Below, one piece after another: positions 16,187-24,485 of a DNA stretch of 64,000 nucleotides. How positions within the stretch are numbered: the first letter of the stretch is position 1; every line of letters begins with the position of its first letter. A model generated the notes under the pieces. It saw only the letters and a list, made by a program, of their open reading frames with translations. It had not been told where the DNA came from and searched no databases. The translations under genes were made by a program, and so were the position numbers. This DNA comes from Gammaproteobacteria bacterium (GTDB lineage Bacteria > Pseudomonadota > Gammaproteobacteria > Pseudomonadales > Azotimanducaceae), in assembly GCA_028821405.1 (NCBI GenBank), contig JAPPGK010000038.1, positions 1-64,000 on the forward strand, read 5' to 3'.

Positions 16187-17346
16187 CGGGAACGAAGCGC
16201 CGCGACGACGGGCAACCGCGCCGCGCGAAGCGCCGGGAGCAGACCCCCGATCACTCCCAGAAGCAGCGCGCTCGTCAGCCCAATGAGTAGCAGCCGCGGC
16301 GTCACCGAGAACTCGAACCCGATTTGCGACATGCTTCCCACGCTCAACGTGGAGCTGGTGAACCCGTCGTAGAGTAGATACACGACGACGCCTCCGACGA
16401 GACCGCCAACGAGGGCGAGCAGCAACGCCTCAACCATCACCGAGACCACAACCGGGACGTTCGAGAACCCCAGCGATCTCAACGTGCCGATCTCTACCGA
16501 ACGCGCGCCCACCGACGAATGCATGGTATTGATCGCCGCGACCACTGCGCCAAGGCCCATGATCGCGCCGATCAAGTAGGCGAAAGACTCCAACATGGCG
16601 GTGCTGGCTTGAGACCGCCGGGCGTAGAAATCGCGTTCGGCGACGAGATCCGCGCGCAATCGGGGTTCCTGCCCGATGCGTTCGCTGACGGGGGCAACAT
16701 CGCTGTCGGCGTTGAGCAACGCCCGGGCGTTGCTGACCACGCCGTCGCGTCTGAACGCGGCCTGGGCAGTCGGCAGGTCCATCCATATTTCGGAATCGTG
16801 CGCCCGGCCTCCCGCGTCGAAACGTCCCACCACCTCCCACGACCGATTGCGCAAGCTCACCGTGCTGCCGAGGTCGAGCCCCGCGTAGGTGTCGCCCGCA
16901 TTCACCCCGACGACCAGTTCGTTTCTTCCGGGCTGGAACCACCGACCTGCCACGAGCTTCAGTTCCGGGCGAACTTCGAAAGCCGAAGACTCGACCCCGC
17001 GCGCCACGGCCACCCCGGGTCTACCCGTCTCACGGGTGACAAGGTCGACCACGACCACGAGCTCGCCGCTGACTTTCCCGACCCCGTCAATGCCTCTCAG
17101 CACATTGACCTCCGCGACCGACAACCAACCGGTAATCTCGTCCATCGTGCCGCTACGCATCACGAGCACCCGGTTCGGGTGGCTCGTCTCCTGCAAGGCG
17201 GTCTTGATCCCTTCGGACATCGAAAGCAATGCGACGACCACGGCGACGACGCCGGCGATGCCGACGACGACGATGGAGGACGCGCCCTTGCGCGACGGGA
17301 CATTGCGCAGGTTCATTGCCGTGATCTTGATTGTCTGCCGGAACAT
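16183..17346 (-). CDS. MacB/FtsX-type ABC transporter permease (second permease of the operon)
   Basis: The product has 387 residues. A transmembrane helix lies near the N terminus (SIVVVGIAGVVAVVVALL), then a roughly 220-residue extracytoplasmic MacB-like core, then three C-terminal helices (SFAYLIGAIMGLGAVVAAI; PVVVSVMVEALLLALVGGLVGG; LLLIGLTSALLLGVIGGLLP), ending PALRAARLPVVAALRSR, the family signature tail. It is the last gene of a minus-strand set: adaptor remnant, ATPase, permease, permease. It lies 4 bp downstream of the partner permease. Such proteins transmit force to periplasmic or outer-membrane partners to expel lipids, peptides or lipoproteins. Its stop codon lies within the terminal repeat of the adjacent hairpin element. 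Confidence 0.85.
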   Translation of the reverse strand: MFRQTIKITAMNLRNVPSRKGASSIVVVGIAGVVAVVVALLSMSEGIKTALQETSHPNRVLVMRSGTMDEITGWLSVAEVNVLRGIDGVGKVSGELVVVVDLVTRETGRPGVAVARGVESSAFEVRPELKLVAGRWFQPGRNELVVGVNAGDTYAGLDLGSTVSLRNRSWEVVGRFDAGGRAHDSEIWMDLPTAQAAFRRDGVVSNARALLNADSDVAPVSERIGQEPRLRADLVAERDFYARRSQASTAMLESFAYLIGAIMGLGAVVAAINTMHSSVGARSVEIGTLRSLGFSNVPVVVSVMVEALLLALVGGLVGGVVVYLLYDGFTSSTLSVGSMSQIGFEFSVTPRLLLIGLTSALLLGVIGGLLPALRAARLPVVAALRSR

Positions 17347-17350
17347 CGAT

Positions 17351-18499
17351 CTAGCCCTGCCTCAACGCATCGACGATCGTGAGGCGCTTCGCAGCCACCG
17401 CCGGGTACGCCCCAACCGTCAAGCCCAGCAATGAAGCCAGGGCCAGGGCATCGGCAACGTTCCGGCCGCTCATGTCGAAGCTGCCGATCATCCCGCTTAG
17501 ATTCACGTTTAGGCCGGGTTCCAAAAGCAAGGCGATCGCTACGCCGGCAACGCCGCCGCCCACGCAGAGCGCCACCGCCTCGGCCAGCACCAGTGTCGCG
17601 ACCGAACTGTCGGAAAAGCCCAGCGTCTTCATGACGGCCAATTCCGGCACTCGTTCGACGAACGCCTGGGCCGCCGTGTTGCCCGTCAACAGGATGATCG
17701 TGAAGAAGACGGCTAGCAGAATCATGCTGCTGATCATTCCGACATCGCCGACCTGGCTGGCGAACCGACGGCGGTACTCGTCCTCCGTGGTACTCCTCGT
17801 GGGATCCGAGGAGTTCTCGAACATGCCGTCGATCATGCGTAGGGTCGCGTCGACTTCCGTCGGATCGGCCACCCGGCCAACAAGCCACCCGATCTGGTCT
17901 TTGGCCCAGCCGACAACCGCTTCGTTGAAATAGTCGTAGTTGATCAGCAGGAGCTGCCCGGGCGAATAATCGAAGGTCCCCGCGAGCTCGAACTGCCATG
18001 TCCACGATCCGTCTTCCAAGGGGAAGATGTCCTGCACGATGTGGATCGCGTCCCCGGGCTTCCAGCCGTACTGGGCCGCGAGCGCCTCGGATGCCACCGC
18101 GGAAACGCGGGTGTTGGCGAATCGACTGAGCGTTTCGGCGGAGATCGTCTGCTCGCTGAAGACGTCGAAGTAGCTCTCTGGATCGACCGGGTAGGTCGCG
18201 AAGGAATTCTTGGGCTCCTGGTGGTAGCCGCCAAACCAGCTCATGTTCGTTACCTGCTCCACTTCGTCCAGCGAGCGGATCTGTTGGACGTAGGAAACCG
18301 GCAGGTTGTCCGTCATCGAGTACTTCGAATCGATGACGATCCTGTCCATGCCCTCCAGCGACACCCCACCGGAAAAGGCGTCCGAGATGGCTTTGAGAAG
18401 CATGAACAACAGGAACGCGATGGCGAGCGATACGAACGTGAGGCACGTTCGCATCGGCTTCCGGAGCAGGTTCCCGCCCAACAACGTTAGCAGTTTCAC
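17351..18499 (-). CDS. MacB/FtsX-type ABC transporter permease (first permease of the operon)
   Basis: The 382-residue product shows the FtsX/MacB layout: an N-terminal helix (CLTFVSLAIAFLLFMLLKAI), a periplasmic domain (about 45-255) and three C-terminal helices (GMISSMILLAVFFTIILLTG; ATLVLAEAVALCVGGGVAGV; ALALASLLGLTVGAYPAVAA), ending AAKRLTIVDALRQG. It differs clearly from its downstream partner, so the exporter is probably a heterodimer. The start overlaps the ATPase stop (ATGA), so expression is coupled. Without an intact adaptor gene in the operon the complex may be incomplete or may use an adaptor from elsewhere. Confidence 0.85.
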   Translation of the reverse strand: MKLLTLLGGNLLRKPMRTCLTFVSLAIAFLLFMLLKAISDAFSGGVSLEGMDRIVIDSKYSMTDNLPVSYVQQIRSLDEVEQVTNMSWFGGYHQEPKNSFATYPVDPESYFDVFSEQTISAETLSRFANTRVSAVASEALAAQYGWKPGDAIHIVQDIFPLEDGSWTWQFELAGTFDYSPGQLLLINYDYFNEAVVGWAKDQIGWLVGRVADPTEVDATLRMIDGMFENSSDPTRSTTEDEYRRRFASQVGDVGMISSMILLAVFFTIILLTGNTAAQAFVERVPELAVMKTLGFSDSSVATLVLAEAVALCVGGGVAGVAIALLLEPGLNVNLSGMIGSFDMSGRNVADALALASLLGLTVGAYPAVAAKRLTIVDALRQG

Positions 18500-19218
18500 G
18501 CCACCGTCCTCGCCTGTTCGGAATCCGCGACCGCTCGGTCCACAGGCGACACCAGCTTCCCCTTGTCCATGTGCAGCGTGACCACCGCATGGTCGGCCGC
18601 CTTGGGGTCGTGGGTCACCATGATGATCGTCTTCCCCAAGTCCCGATGCAGCGTCTGGAGCAGCGCCAGGACCTCGTCGGCCGTCTCCCGGTCCAGGTCG
18701 CCGGTCGGCTCGTCGCAGACCAGCAAACCCGGATCAGAAACGAGCGCCCGTGCGATGGCGACCCGCTGTTGCTGACCACCGGAGAGTTCGCCCGGCTTGT
18801 GCCCTCCCCGATCGCCCAATCCGACGATGTTCAACGCCAAGGCGGCGTTCCTGCGCCGCTCCGAGGGGGACAGGCCGGTGAGCAGCAACGGCAGTTCCAC
18901 GTTGCGCTCTGCGCTCAGCACCGGCAGCAGGTTGTAGAACTGGAACACGAAGCCGACGGATCGGGCCCGCCAACGGGCAAGGCACCGGGCATCGACGGCA
19001 TCCAGCCGCAGACCGTCGACCTCGATCTCGCCGGAGGTCGGCCAGTCGAGACCCCCGATCAGATTGAGCAAGGTCGTCTTTCCCGAACCGGAGGGCCCCA
19101 TCACCGCAACGAACGCGCCGTCCTCCACGGACAGGTCCACGTCGCGCAACACCTGGACACTCGCCGCCCCACGAACGTAGTCCTTGCAGACGTTCGTACA
19201 TCTGATCAGCTCACTCAT
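18496..19218 (-). CDS. MacB/LolD-type ABC transporter ATP-binding protein
   Basis: The 240-residue ATPase carries every motif: Walker A GPSGSGKTT at 41-49, Q-loop VGFVFQFYNLLP near 88-99, signature LSGGQQQRVAIARAL at 145-159, Walker B LLVCDEPTGDLD at 165-176 and the H-loop VTHDP near 201-205. FQFYNLLPVLSAERNVELPL is the hallmark of the LolD/MacB subfamily. ATG 19218 is the start: the open frame continues upstream to 19593, but that part is unrelated, and an AGGATCGAG site precedes this ATG. It energises the two permeases downstream and overlaps the first of them by 4 bp. Confidence 0.9.
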   Translation of the reverse strand: MSELIRCTNVCKDYVRGAASVQVLRDVDLSVEDGAFVAVMGPSGSGKTTLLNLIGGLDWPTSGEIEVDGLRLDAVDARCLARWRARSVGFVFQFYNLLPVLSAERNVELPLLLTGLSPSERRRNAALALNIVGLGDRGGHKPGELSGGQQQRVAIARALVSDPGLLVCDEPTGDLDRETADEVLALLQTLHRDLGKTIIMVTHDPKAADHAVVTLHMDKGKLVSPVDRAVADSEQARTVA

Positions 19219-19360
19219 CGCTCGATCCTCGTATTTCGCTGGTTGCCTGCGCCGATGCTTCCTCGCTGGCGCGGCTGACGAATTCCACCTGAACCCCCAT
19301 GTTTGGCAGGATGCGCTCGTCCTTTTCCAGGACGATGGCCTCGTGTCCGTACTGTGGTGT
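19211..19360 (-). pseudogene. C-terminal fragment of a membrane-fusion (HlyD/MFP) adaptor gene
   Basis: A minus-strand frame of 49 codons ends at a TGA (19213-19211) that overlaps the ATPase ATG. It reads EAIVLEKDERILPNMGVQV and EFVSRASEEAS, the typical end of periplasmic adaptor proteins (D-x-RILPxMGVxVxF). In MacA/MacB-like operons the adaptor gene precedes the ATPase and is often coupled in just this way. A stop lies directly upstream (19361-19363) and no more of the adaptor is visible up to 19647, so the gene has been truncated from its 5' side. Confidence 0.65.
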
Positions 19361-19647
19361 TCATGCCTTTGCGTCCGCCGTGGTTGAAGCAGCTTTGCGG
19401 GGCGGAGCGTCAAGCAAGTGCGGGTCCGAATCTTCCCAATAACTGGTGAAAGATGTTCAATTTCAGAAAATTGGGCGGTTTTGCAGAAGGTGGGAAGCTC
19501 CTGCGTCTCTGCGCGTTGTCGAGGACCCCCGTTACATTGGGCGTTGAGGTGAACCTCGGTAAGCGCCTGCGTCGTCGCGTGACAGGGTTTCATTCAACCG
19601 GCCGGCTCCGCGAGCCGTCCCGATACGCGACCAGATGGTCGGTGGCG
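19361..19647. other. Spacer between adaptor remnant and regulator gene
   Basis: No gene is visible. The stretch includes a small perfect inverted repeat CAATTT-CAGA-AAATTG (19457-19472). The breakpoint that removed the rest of the adaptor gene should lie at its left side; no insertion sequence is visible. Confidence 0.4.
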
Positions 19648-20982
19648 TCAACCGTCGGGACCGCCAAGGGATCGCGCGCGAAACGTCGACGGAGTCTCGC
19701 CCACGATCTCCCGGAACGCCCGATTGAACGTGTTGATCGACTGGTACCCCACCGTCAGCGCTATGGTCAGAATCGGTGTCCGAGCCTGGCCCGGGTCGGA
19801 CAGCATCCCGCAGGCCTCGCCGAGGCGATAGTGATGCAGAAAGGCATTGAAGTTGCGGAAACCCAGCTCCTCGTGAATGAGCTTCCTTAAGCGGTACTCA
19901 GGAAGCGCCAATTCATCCGCCAGCGATCGCAACGACAGCTTGGGGCGCCGGTAGACGTGGTCGACCTCTAGAAGCCGGACAAGCGTGTCGAGGGGCCCCT
20001 TCGACTCGGCCCGGCCCTCGCTGGTTGCCATTGCCCACGGGCGTTTCCGCGAGCCCACGTCGTTCGCCGTCGCCTCGGCGTCGTCCACACGTAGCTGCAA
20101 GAGGTGCGCACCGTCCCTGGACAGCGTGCGGACGAGCACCACGAAAACGACCAGCGTGTGGGTGCCAATCAGGGTCATGTGCACGAAGTAGTTCTCGATC
20201 TCGCTCGCGGGTATGACGATCCGCTGCAGGAGACCTGCCAACAACATGACGACGCCAACGACCACCAGGAACAGGAACCGAACGCCACGCCGGGCTTCGA
20301 TCAAGTCGGATTTCCACTCGGCGACGATCCAGAATATCGCCCAGCCGGCGAAGACGGATTGCAGCAACGTCGGCACGGTCTCCGTCAGCAGCCGCTCGGC
20401 CGGGAAGCCCTGGCCGACGACGAAGTGGATCGGCTCTTCCAAGAGCAACTGCACGACGAACAGGGCAAGCAGCGTTTTCGGCAGCCGCTTGCCGTCACGC
20501 AGCATCGAATGGCTCAGGAACAGGAACACGCCGGGGGCGACATTGCGCCCCAGATTCAGAATCGACTCGGCAACGGGTGACAGGGTGATCCGAAAGGGCT
20601 CCGCGATCCAGTATCCGTATTGGTATCGACCCAGCACGACATGGCAGACCGCCGCCAGGCAGAGCACCCCCAGGAGCTGCGCATTGGCGTTCCTCGGCAA
20701 GAGCCACAAGTACTGAACGCCGATGAGCGCCATGGCGAACACCGCGAACGCGTCCATGGCCAGGAACACGAAGTCGACTGACACCGTTGCATTAGGCTCC
20801 AACCCAGTTGGCCGCGAGCCAAACACATCCGAGCCATCGAGTTCAATCCGAGCGCCCCAGAGCCGAACCGGCCGCGTCCGAAAGACGCGCCTTCGCCATT
20901 CGCCGAGCGCCGCCCCCGACCCAGTCTCGTCGGCGTTTCCACCGAGCAGCGAATCCCCTATGCTTTGCGCAAAGGAACGCAA
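19648..20982 (-). CDS. AraC-family regulator with N-terminal multi-pass membrane domain
   Basis: The open frame gives 444 residues. About 67-295 contains some seven hydrophobic helices (for example FAVFAMALIGVQYLWLL, LLGVLCLAAVCHVVLG, TLLALFVVQLLL, FLFLVVVGVVMLLAGLL, TLIGTHTLVVFVVLVRTL). The C-terminal 95 residues are an AraC HTH pair: LSLRSLADELALPEYRLRK and PILTIALTVGYQSINTFNRAF followed by GETPSTFRA. Such proteins sense a membrane or periplasmic signal and bind DNA directly. The first 75 residues have no family features; GTG at codon 67 or ATG at codon 76 (20757) may be the real start. It is divergent from the selenoprotein gene, which it could control. Confidence 0.8.
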   Translation of the reverse strand: MRSFAQSIGDSLLGGNADETGSGAALGEWRRRVFRTRPVRLWGARIELDGSDVFGSRPTGLEPNATVSVDFVFLAMDAFAVFAMALIGVQYLWLLPRNANAQLLGVLCLAAVCHVVLGRYQYGYWIAEPFRITLSPVAESILNLGRNVAPGVFLFLSHSMLRDGKRLPKTLLALFVVQLLLEEPIHFVVGQGFPAERLLTETVPTLLQSVFAGWAIFWIVAEWKSDLIEARRGVRFLFLVVVGVVMLLAGLLQRIVIPASEIENYFVHMTLIGTHTLVVFVVLVRTLSRDGAHLLQLRVDDAEATANDVGSRKRPWAMATSEGRAESKGPLDTLVRLLEVDHVYRRPKLSLRSLADELALPEYRLRKLIHEELGFRNFNAFLHHYRLGEACGMLSDPGQARTPILTIALTVGYQSINTFNRAFREIVGETPSTFRARSLGGPDG

Positions 20983-21005
20983 CCATTCGGGATGGAGCGC
21001 GAAAG

Positions 21006-21560
21006 ATGATCGCGAGAAGATTGTGGCTGGCAGGCTCGATGCTCGCCGTGGCGGGTGCCGCGTGGGCCGCGAGCTTTGTGGATTCCTGGGGGCCGGCGGT
21101 AGGCACCAACGCGCCGGTCATCGAGGCCGAGGACCAGGACGGCACAGTCCGTGACCTGGCATCGCTTTGCGGCGAGCGCGGCGTCCTGCTGGTGCTGAGC
21201 CGTTCCGCCGACTGGTGACCCTTCTGCAAGGCCCAGTTGGTTCAACTGGAAAAGCACCGTAGCGAGTTCGAAGCCCTCGGCGTGAAGCTCGCCGCCATGA
21301 CCTACGACAGCCTCGACGTACTCAAGGAGTTCCATGAGGAGAGGAATCTCGGCTTTCCGCTCCTGCGCGACGTCGACGGCAAGCATGTGAACGCGTTGGG
21401 CGTGCCGGACGAGGATCTCGGCCGCGGCATTCCATTGCCGGGGATTCTCTGGCTGGCGCCGGACGGACGCATCAACGCGAAGTTCGCCGTGCGCGGGTAC
21501 CGCACGCGCCCGCCGATCTCGGACCTCTTGGGCGCCGTCGGCGCGATGCCGGAGTCCTGA
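21006..21560 (+). CDS. Redoxin-domain selenoprotein (UxxC), exported; in-frame TGA at 21216-21218
   Basis: Reading through the TGA gives 184 residues. Residues 1-22 form a signal peptide (LWLAGSMLAVAGAAWA). The thioredoxin-fold redoxin (AhpC/TSA) domain follows, with LLVLSRSADW-U71-PFC74-KAQLVQLEKH. Relatives have Cys at the U position (SADWCPxCKxQL), so the TGA sits exactly on the N-terminal redox-active Cys. The frame continues with normal family sequence (FPLLRDVDGK, LPGILWLAPDGRI), so this is no random nonsense mutation. A 7-bp hairpin with G-U at the start of its loop lies 14 nt after the TGA. The protein is likely a periplasmic peroxidase or reductase. It needs SelA/SelB/SelC/SelD, which are not in this window. 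A nonsense pseudogene is the alternative. Confidence 0.85.
21233..21249 (+). promoter_or_regulatory. bSECIS-like hairpin directing selenocysteine insertion
   Basis: CCAGTTG-GTT-CAACTGG is a perfect 7-bp stem with a three-base loop starting G-U. The loop G lies 22 nt after the last base of the TGA at 21216-21218. Known bacterial SECIS hairpins place a loop with a G in its first two positions about 16-37 nt behind the UGA, so position and loop both fit. Confidence 0.75.
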
Positions 21561-21572
21561 CCGCGACGCGCC

Positions 21573-22064
21573 GTGTCCGCATTGCCCGTCATCATCCTTG
21601 TTTCGGCAACGCTCTACCTCCTGCTCCTGGTCGGGAGCGGGATTTACGGAGCAACCCGCAAGGAGGGTGGCAGCGACCTGTTCCGTTCCGATGCCGTGAA
21701 GGTCGTGACCGTCGCGCTCGTCGCGGCGTTCGGGGTTCTGCCGACCGAAGTCCTGGGCTTCCTCTGGATGACGCTGGTGCGGGACCACTTCGACGTCACG
21801 GCGTACCTGTTCTTCCTGGTCACGGGGCCCGCGGTCGCGGCGATGGCAGCGATCCAGGCGTTCGTGCTGTCACGGGTCTACCAGGCACGGCCCGTACTCC
21901 TGGCGGCGGTCTATCTCGGCGTCTACGCGGCCACCTACGCCTTCTGGCTGTCCCGAATCTTCAACCCGCCCGGCGACCTCGTCCGCTACGCCGCAGTCGT
22001 TCTCATCGTCGGCGGGATCGTCATGGCGCTCTTCGCGCGGTTCGCCTGGCGCCGTCCCGCCTGA
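21573..22064 (+). CDS. Small four-helix membrane protein of unknown function
   Basis: The 163-residue product starts at GTG 21573, 12 bp after the selenoprotein stop, so the two are probably co-transcribed. Four to five hydrophobic segments are visible: VIILVSATLYLLLLVGSGIY, VVTVALVAAFGVLP, YLFFLVTGPAVAAMAAIQAF, VLLAAVYLGVYAATYAFWL and YAAVVLIVGGIVMALFARFA. No Cys pair, haem ligand pair or known domain is apparent. It may assist the exported redoxin, but nothing beyond gene order supports that. Confidence 0.65.
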   Translation: MSALPVIILVSATLYLLLLVGSGIYGATRKEGGSDLFRSDAVKVVTVALVAAFGVLPTEVLGFLWMTLVRDHFDVTAYLFFLVTGPAVAAMAAIQAFVLSRVYQARPVLLAAVYLGVYAATYAFWLSRIFNPPGDLVRYAAVVLIVGGIVMALFARFAWRRPA

Positions 22065-22179
22065 GCAGCGCGCCCCACGTTTCCGTTCATTGTCCTCTAA
22101 TCAATACACGGGACTTCCGCACGAGATGATCGCGGCCGCGGTCAGCACGTTCAGCGCGATTCGCGGCCTTTGAGCCTCG

Positions 22180-22363
22180 TTACGGCTCGCCGATCGGCGG
22201 CAAGGGGAAGCGGGCGCGCATCTCGCCCCGGAACTCGGCGATCTGCTCGGATAGCCTCTGATGGTCCGTGGCCAGCCCGTCGACCCTCGCCTCCTGCGAA
22301 CCGAACCGGCCCTCGAGACCGGAAAACAAATGCGGAATCTGACCGTGGAGTTTGTGCGAGGTC
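22180..22363 (-). pseudogene. Fragment of a small coiled-coil protein
   Basis: The minus frame ending at TAA (22182-22180) reads GLEGRFGSQEARVDGLATD and then RLSEQIAEFRGEMR, a heptad-like coiled coil seen in many short uncharacterised proteins. It has no ATG or GTG; a TAG closes it upstream, and only a TTG offers a start. The remainder of 22065-22520 shows no other gene. Confidence 0.3.
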
Positions 22364-22520
22364 TCCTAGACGACGTGAGAGCGAGGTCGCGTGTGTCCGA
22401 AACTCGATCCACGTGAGACTATCCGATGGCGCTGGTTACACAATCCCTTCGTGGCCACCCCGACAGCCCGGAATGGACGACCGGGGACTGCGGGCGTAAA
22501 CGCTCTCGTGGAGACGAAGA

Positions 22521-24485
22521 CTGACTGAGACCGACCAGTACCAGAGCGCGGTTCGGGATGCCGATCTCGATGCGCGGGAGCTCGTCCCGCCGCCGCCGCT
22601 GTCGGTCAAGGAAATCGCCTGGCTGTTCCTGCGCACCTGGCCCCACCTGAAGCCCGTCGCCTGGCACGTCGTCGGCTGGTTTACGCTCGCGATGGTGATC
22701 GGCCTGATCGCCGGCTACGTGACGATCACCGGCGTGGACCTCTTCACCAACGCCGTGCTGAACGGCCAGCCCATCGCGCCGCTGCAACGCCTCGTCCTGC
22801 TCCTCGATCCGAGCTACGTGGACGCCACCGCGCTGACTGCCGATCAGCGCACCACCATCCTCGTCCGCCTCATCCTCTACGCCGTCGCGTTCACGCTCCT
22901 CATCCGGATGCTGGCGGACAGCCTGGGCGTCGTCTATTGGGAGACGTGGATCGCCCAGGCCATCAACCAGCACCTGCGGGTGAAGATGATCGAAAACGCG
23001 GAGCACCTGTCGCTCCGCTACCAAAGCCATGCCCGCACCGGGGACGCGATCTACCGGGTGTTCCAGGACAGCCGCATGATCAGCAACATCATCGCGACGA
23101 TCATCCTCGATCCGCTGGAGCAGGGCGCGGGGATGCTGGGGGCGTTCGTGATCATCTGGTTCTTCAGCCCGGTGCTCGGGACCATCTTCACGCTGGCGTT
23201 CATCCCGATCTTTCTCGCCGTGATGTGGTGGACGCCGCGCATCCAGCGGCTCTCGTGGCTGTCCCGGCAGTCGAACAGCGATGTGACCTCGCGCATCCAG
23301 GAGGTGGCGGCGAGCATCCGGGTGCTGAAGGCGAACCAGGCGGAGGATCTCGCCGTGGCCCGGTTCGACCGGGACTCCCGGGCGGCGCTCGACTACGCCT
23401 ACTACCTGCGCCTCGAAATCATGCTGCTCCTGATCACGATGTCGACCATCGCCGGGGCAACGTTGATCGGGGCGGACTACCTGATGGCGAACTGGACCGT
23501 GCTGGAGGATCCGACGTTCCTCGGCGGCGTCTTCGCGTTCATCCTCACCTTCACGATCTGGAACTTCGGCGCATTCCAAGCCGCCCGCGAAAACAACGGC
23601 GAGCTGATCGGCAAGTACGGCTTCATGTTCACGACCTGGGTGCGAGCCATCGACATGGCGATGGGTCTCAACCGCGCCTACTACCTGCTCGATCTGAAAC
23701 CCGACGTGGTGGAAGCCGAAGGCGCGGTTCCCATGCCGACGCCGGTCGCGGAGGTCCGCTACGAGGGCGTGTCGTTCGCCTACGACGCCGGGGTACCGGT
23801 GCTCGCCGATGTAAACCTCACCGCGCGGGCCGGCAGGACCACCGCCATCGTCGGCGCAACCGGCGCGGGCAAGTCCACGCTCATGTCGCTGCTCCTGCGG
23901 CTCTACGATCCCGATGCGGGGAGCATCCGCGTCAACGGCGTCCCGCTCGACCGTTTCACGATTGACAGCATCCGCACGAACATCGCCATCGCGCTGCAGC
24001 AGAACGTCCTGTTCGCCGCCACCGTGGCCGACAACATCGGCTACGCCGCGACGGGCGTCACCCGGGAACAGGTACAACACGCCGCCGAGGTCGTCTGCGC
24101 CGACGGTTTCATCGCCGAGATGGCCAATGGCTACGACACCGAACTCGGCGAACGCGGCGGCAAGCTCTCGACGGGTCAGCGCCAGCGACTGTCCATCGCC
24201 CGGGCGGTCGTCCGCGACACGCCCATCCTCATCCTCGACGAACCCACGGCGTCGCTGGATGCCGAGACCGAGCAGCAGGTTCTCGCCAACCTGGCGGACT
24301 GGGGCCGGGAACGGGTGTTGTTCGTGATCACGCACCGCTTGTCCACCATCCGCAATGCCGATCAGATCGCGTTCCTCAACGACGGCCGCATCACCGAGGT
24401 CGGCACCCACGACGAACTGATGGCGAGAGCGAACGGCGACTACCGTCGCTTCGTCGCGCAAGAGACTCAAGGCACTGCGGTATGA
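22521..24485 (+). CDS. ABC exporter half-transporter (first subunit of a heterodimer), probable CTG start
   Basis: The frame is open from 22500. An ATG exists only at 22692, inside the first membrane helix, so the protein must start earlier; CTG 22521 has a GTGGAG site 8 bp ahead and gives an N terminus (LTETDQYQSA) similar in length to the partner's. The resulting 654 residues comprise a six-helix ABC membrane domain and a nucleotide-binding domain with Walker A GATGAGKST, signature LSTGQRQRL, Walker B ILILDEPTASLD and H-loop THRLST. Catalytic Glu is present. It overlaps the next gene by 4 bp. Substrate unknown; such pairs export lipids, peptides or drugs. Confidence 0.85.
   Translation: MTETDQYQSAVRDADLDARELVPPPPLSVKEIAWLFLRTWPHLKPVAWHVVGWFTLAMVIGLIAGYVTITGVDLFTNAVLNGQPIAPLQRLVLLLDPSYVDATALTADQRTTILVRLILYAVAFTLLIRMLADSLGVVYWETWIAQAINQHLRVKMIENAEHLSLRYQSHARTGDAIYRVFQDSRMISNIIATIILDPLEQGAGMLGAFVIIWFFSPVLGTIFTLAFIPIFLAVMWWTPRIQRLSWLSRQSNSDVTSRIQEVAASIRVLKANQAEDLAVARFDRDSRAALDYAYYLRLEIMLLLITMSTIAGATLIGADYLMANWTVLEDPTFLGGVFAFILTFTIWNFGAFQAARENNGELIGKYGFMFTTWVRAIDMAMGLNRAYYLLDLKPDVVEAEGAVPMPTPVAEVRYEGVSFAYDAGVPVLADVNLTARAGRTTAIVGATGAGKSTLMSLLLRLYDPDAGSIRVNGVPLDRFTIDSIRTNIAIALQQNVLFAATVADNIGYAATGVTREQVQHAAEVVCADGFIAEMANGYDTELGERGGKLSTGQRQRLSIARAVVRDTPILILDEPTASLDAETEQQVLANLADWGRERVLFVITHRLSTIRNADQIAFLNDGRITEVGTHDELMARANGDYRRFVAQETQGTAV

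Noticed and set aside
19219-19593. A 125-residue N-terminal extension of the ABC ATPase
   Set aside because: The extension is unrelated to the family and overlaps the adaptor remnant read in another frame; ATG 19218 has a ribosome binding site and starts the ABC homology.
21006-21218. Redoxin gene treated as a pseudogene split by a nonsense codon
   Set aside because: The stop coincides exactly with the redox Cys position and is followed by a bSECIS-like hairpin and an intact frame; selenocysteine explains all three.
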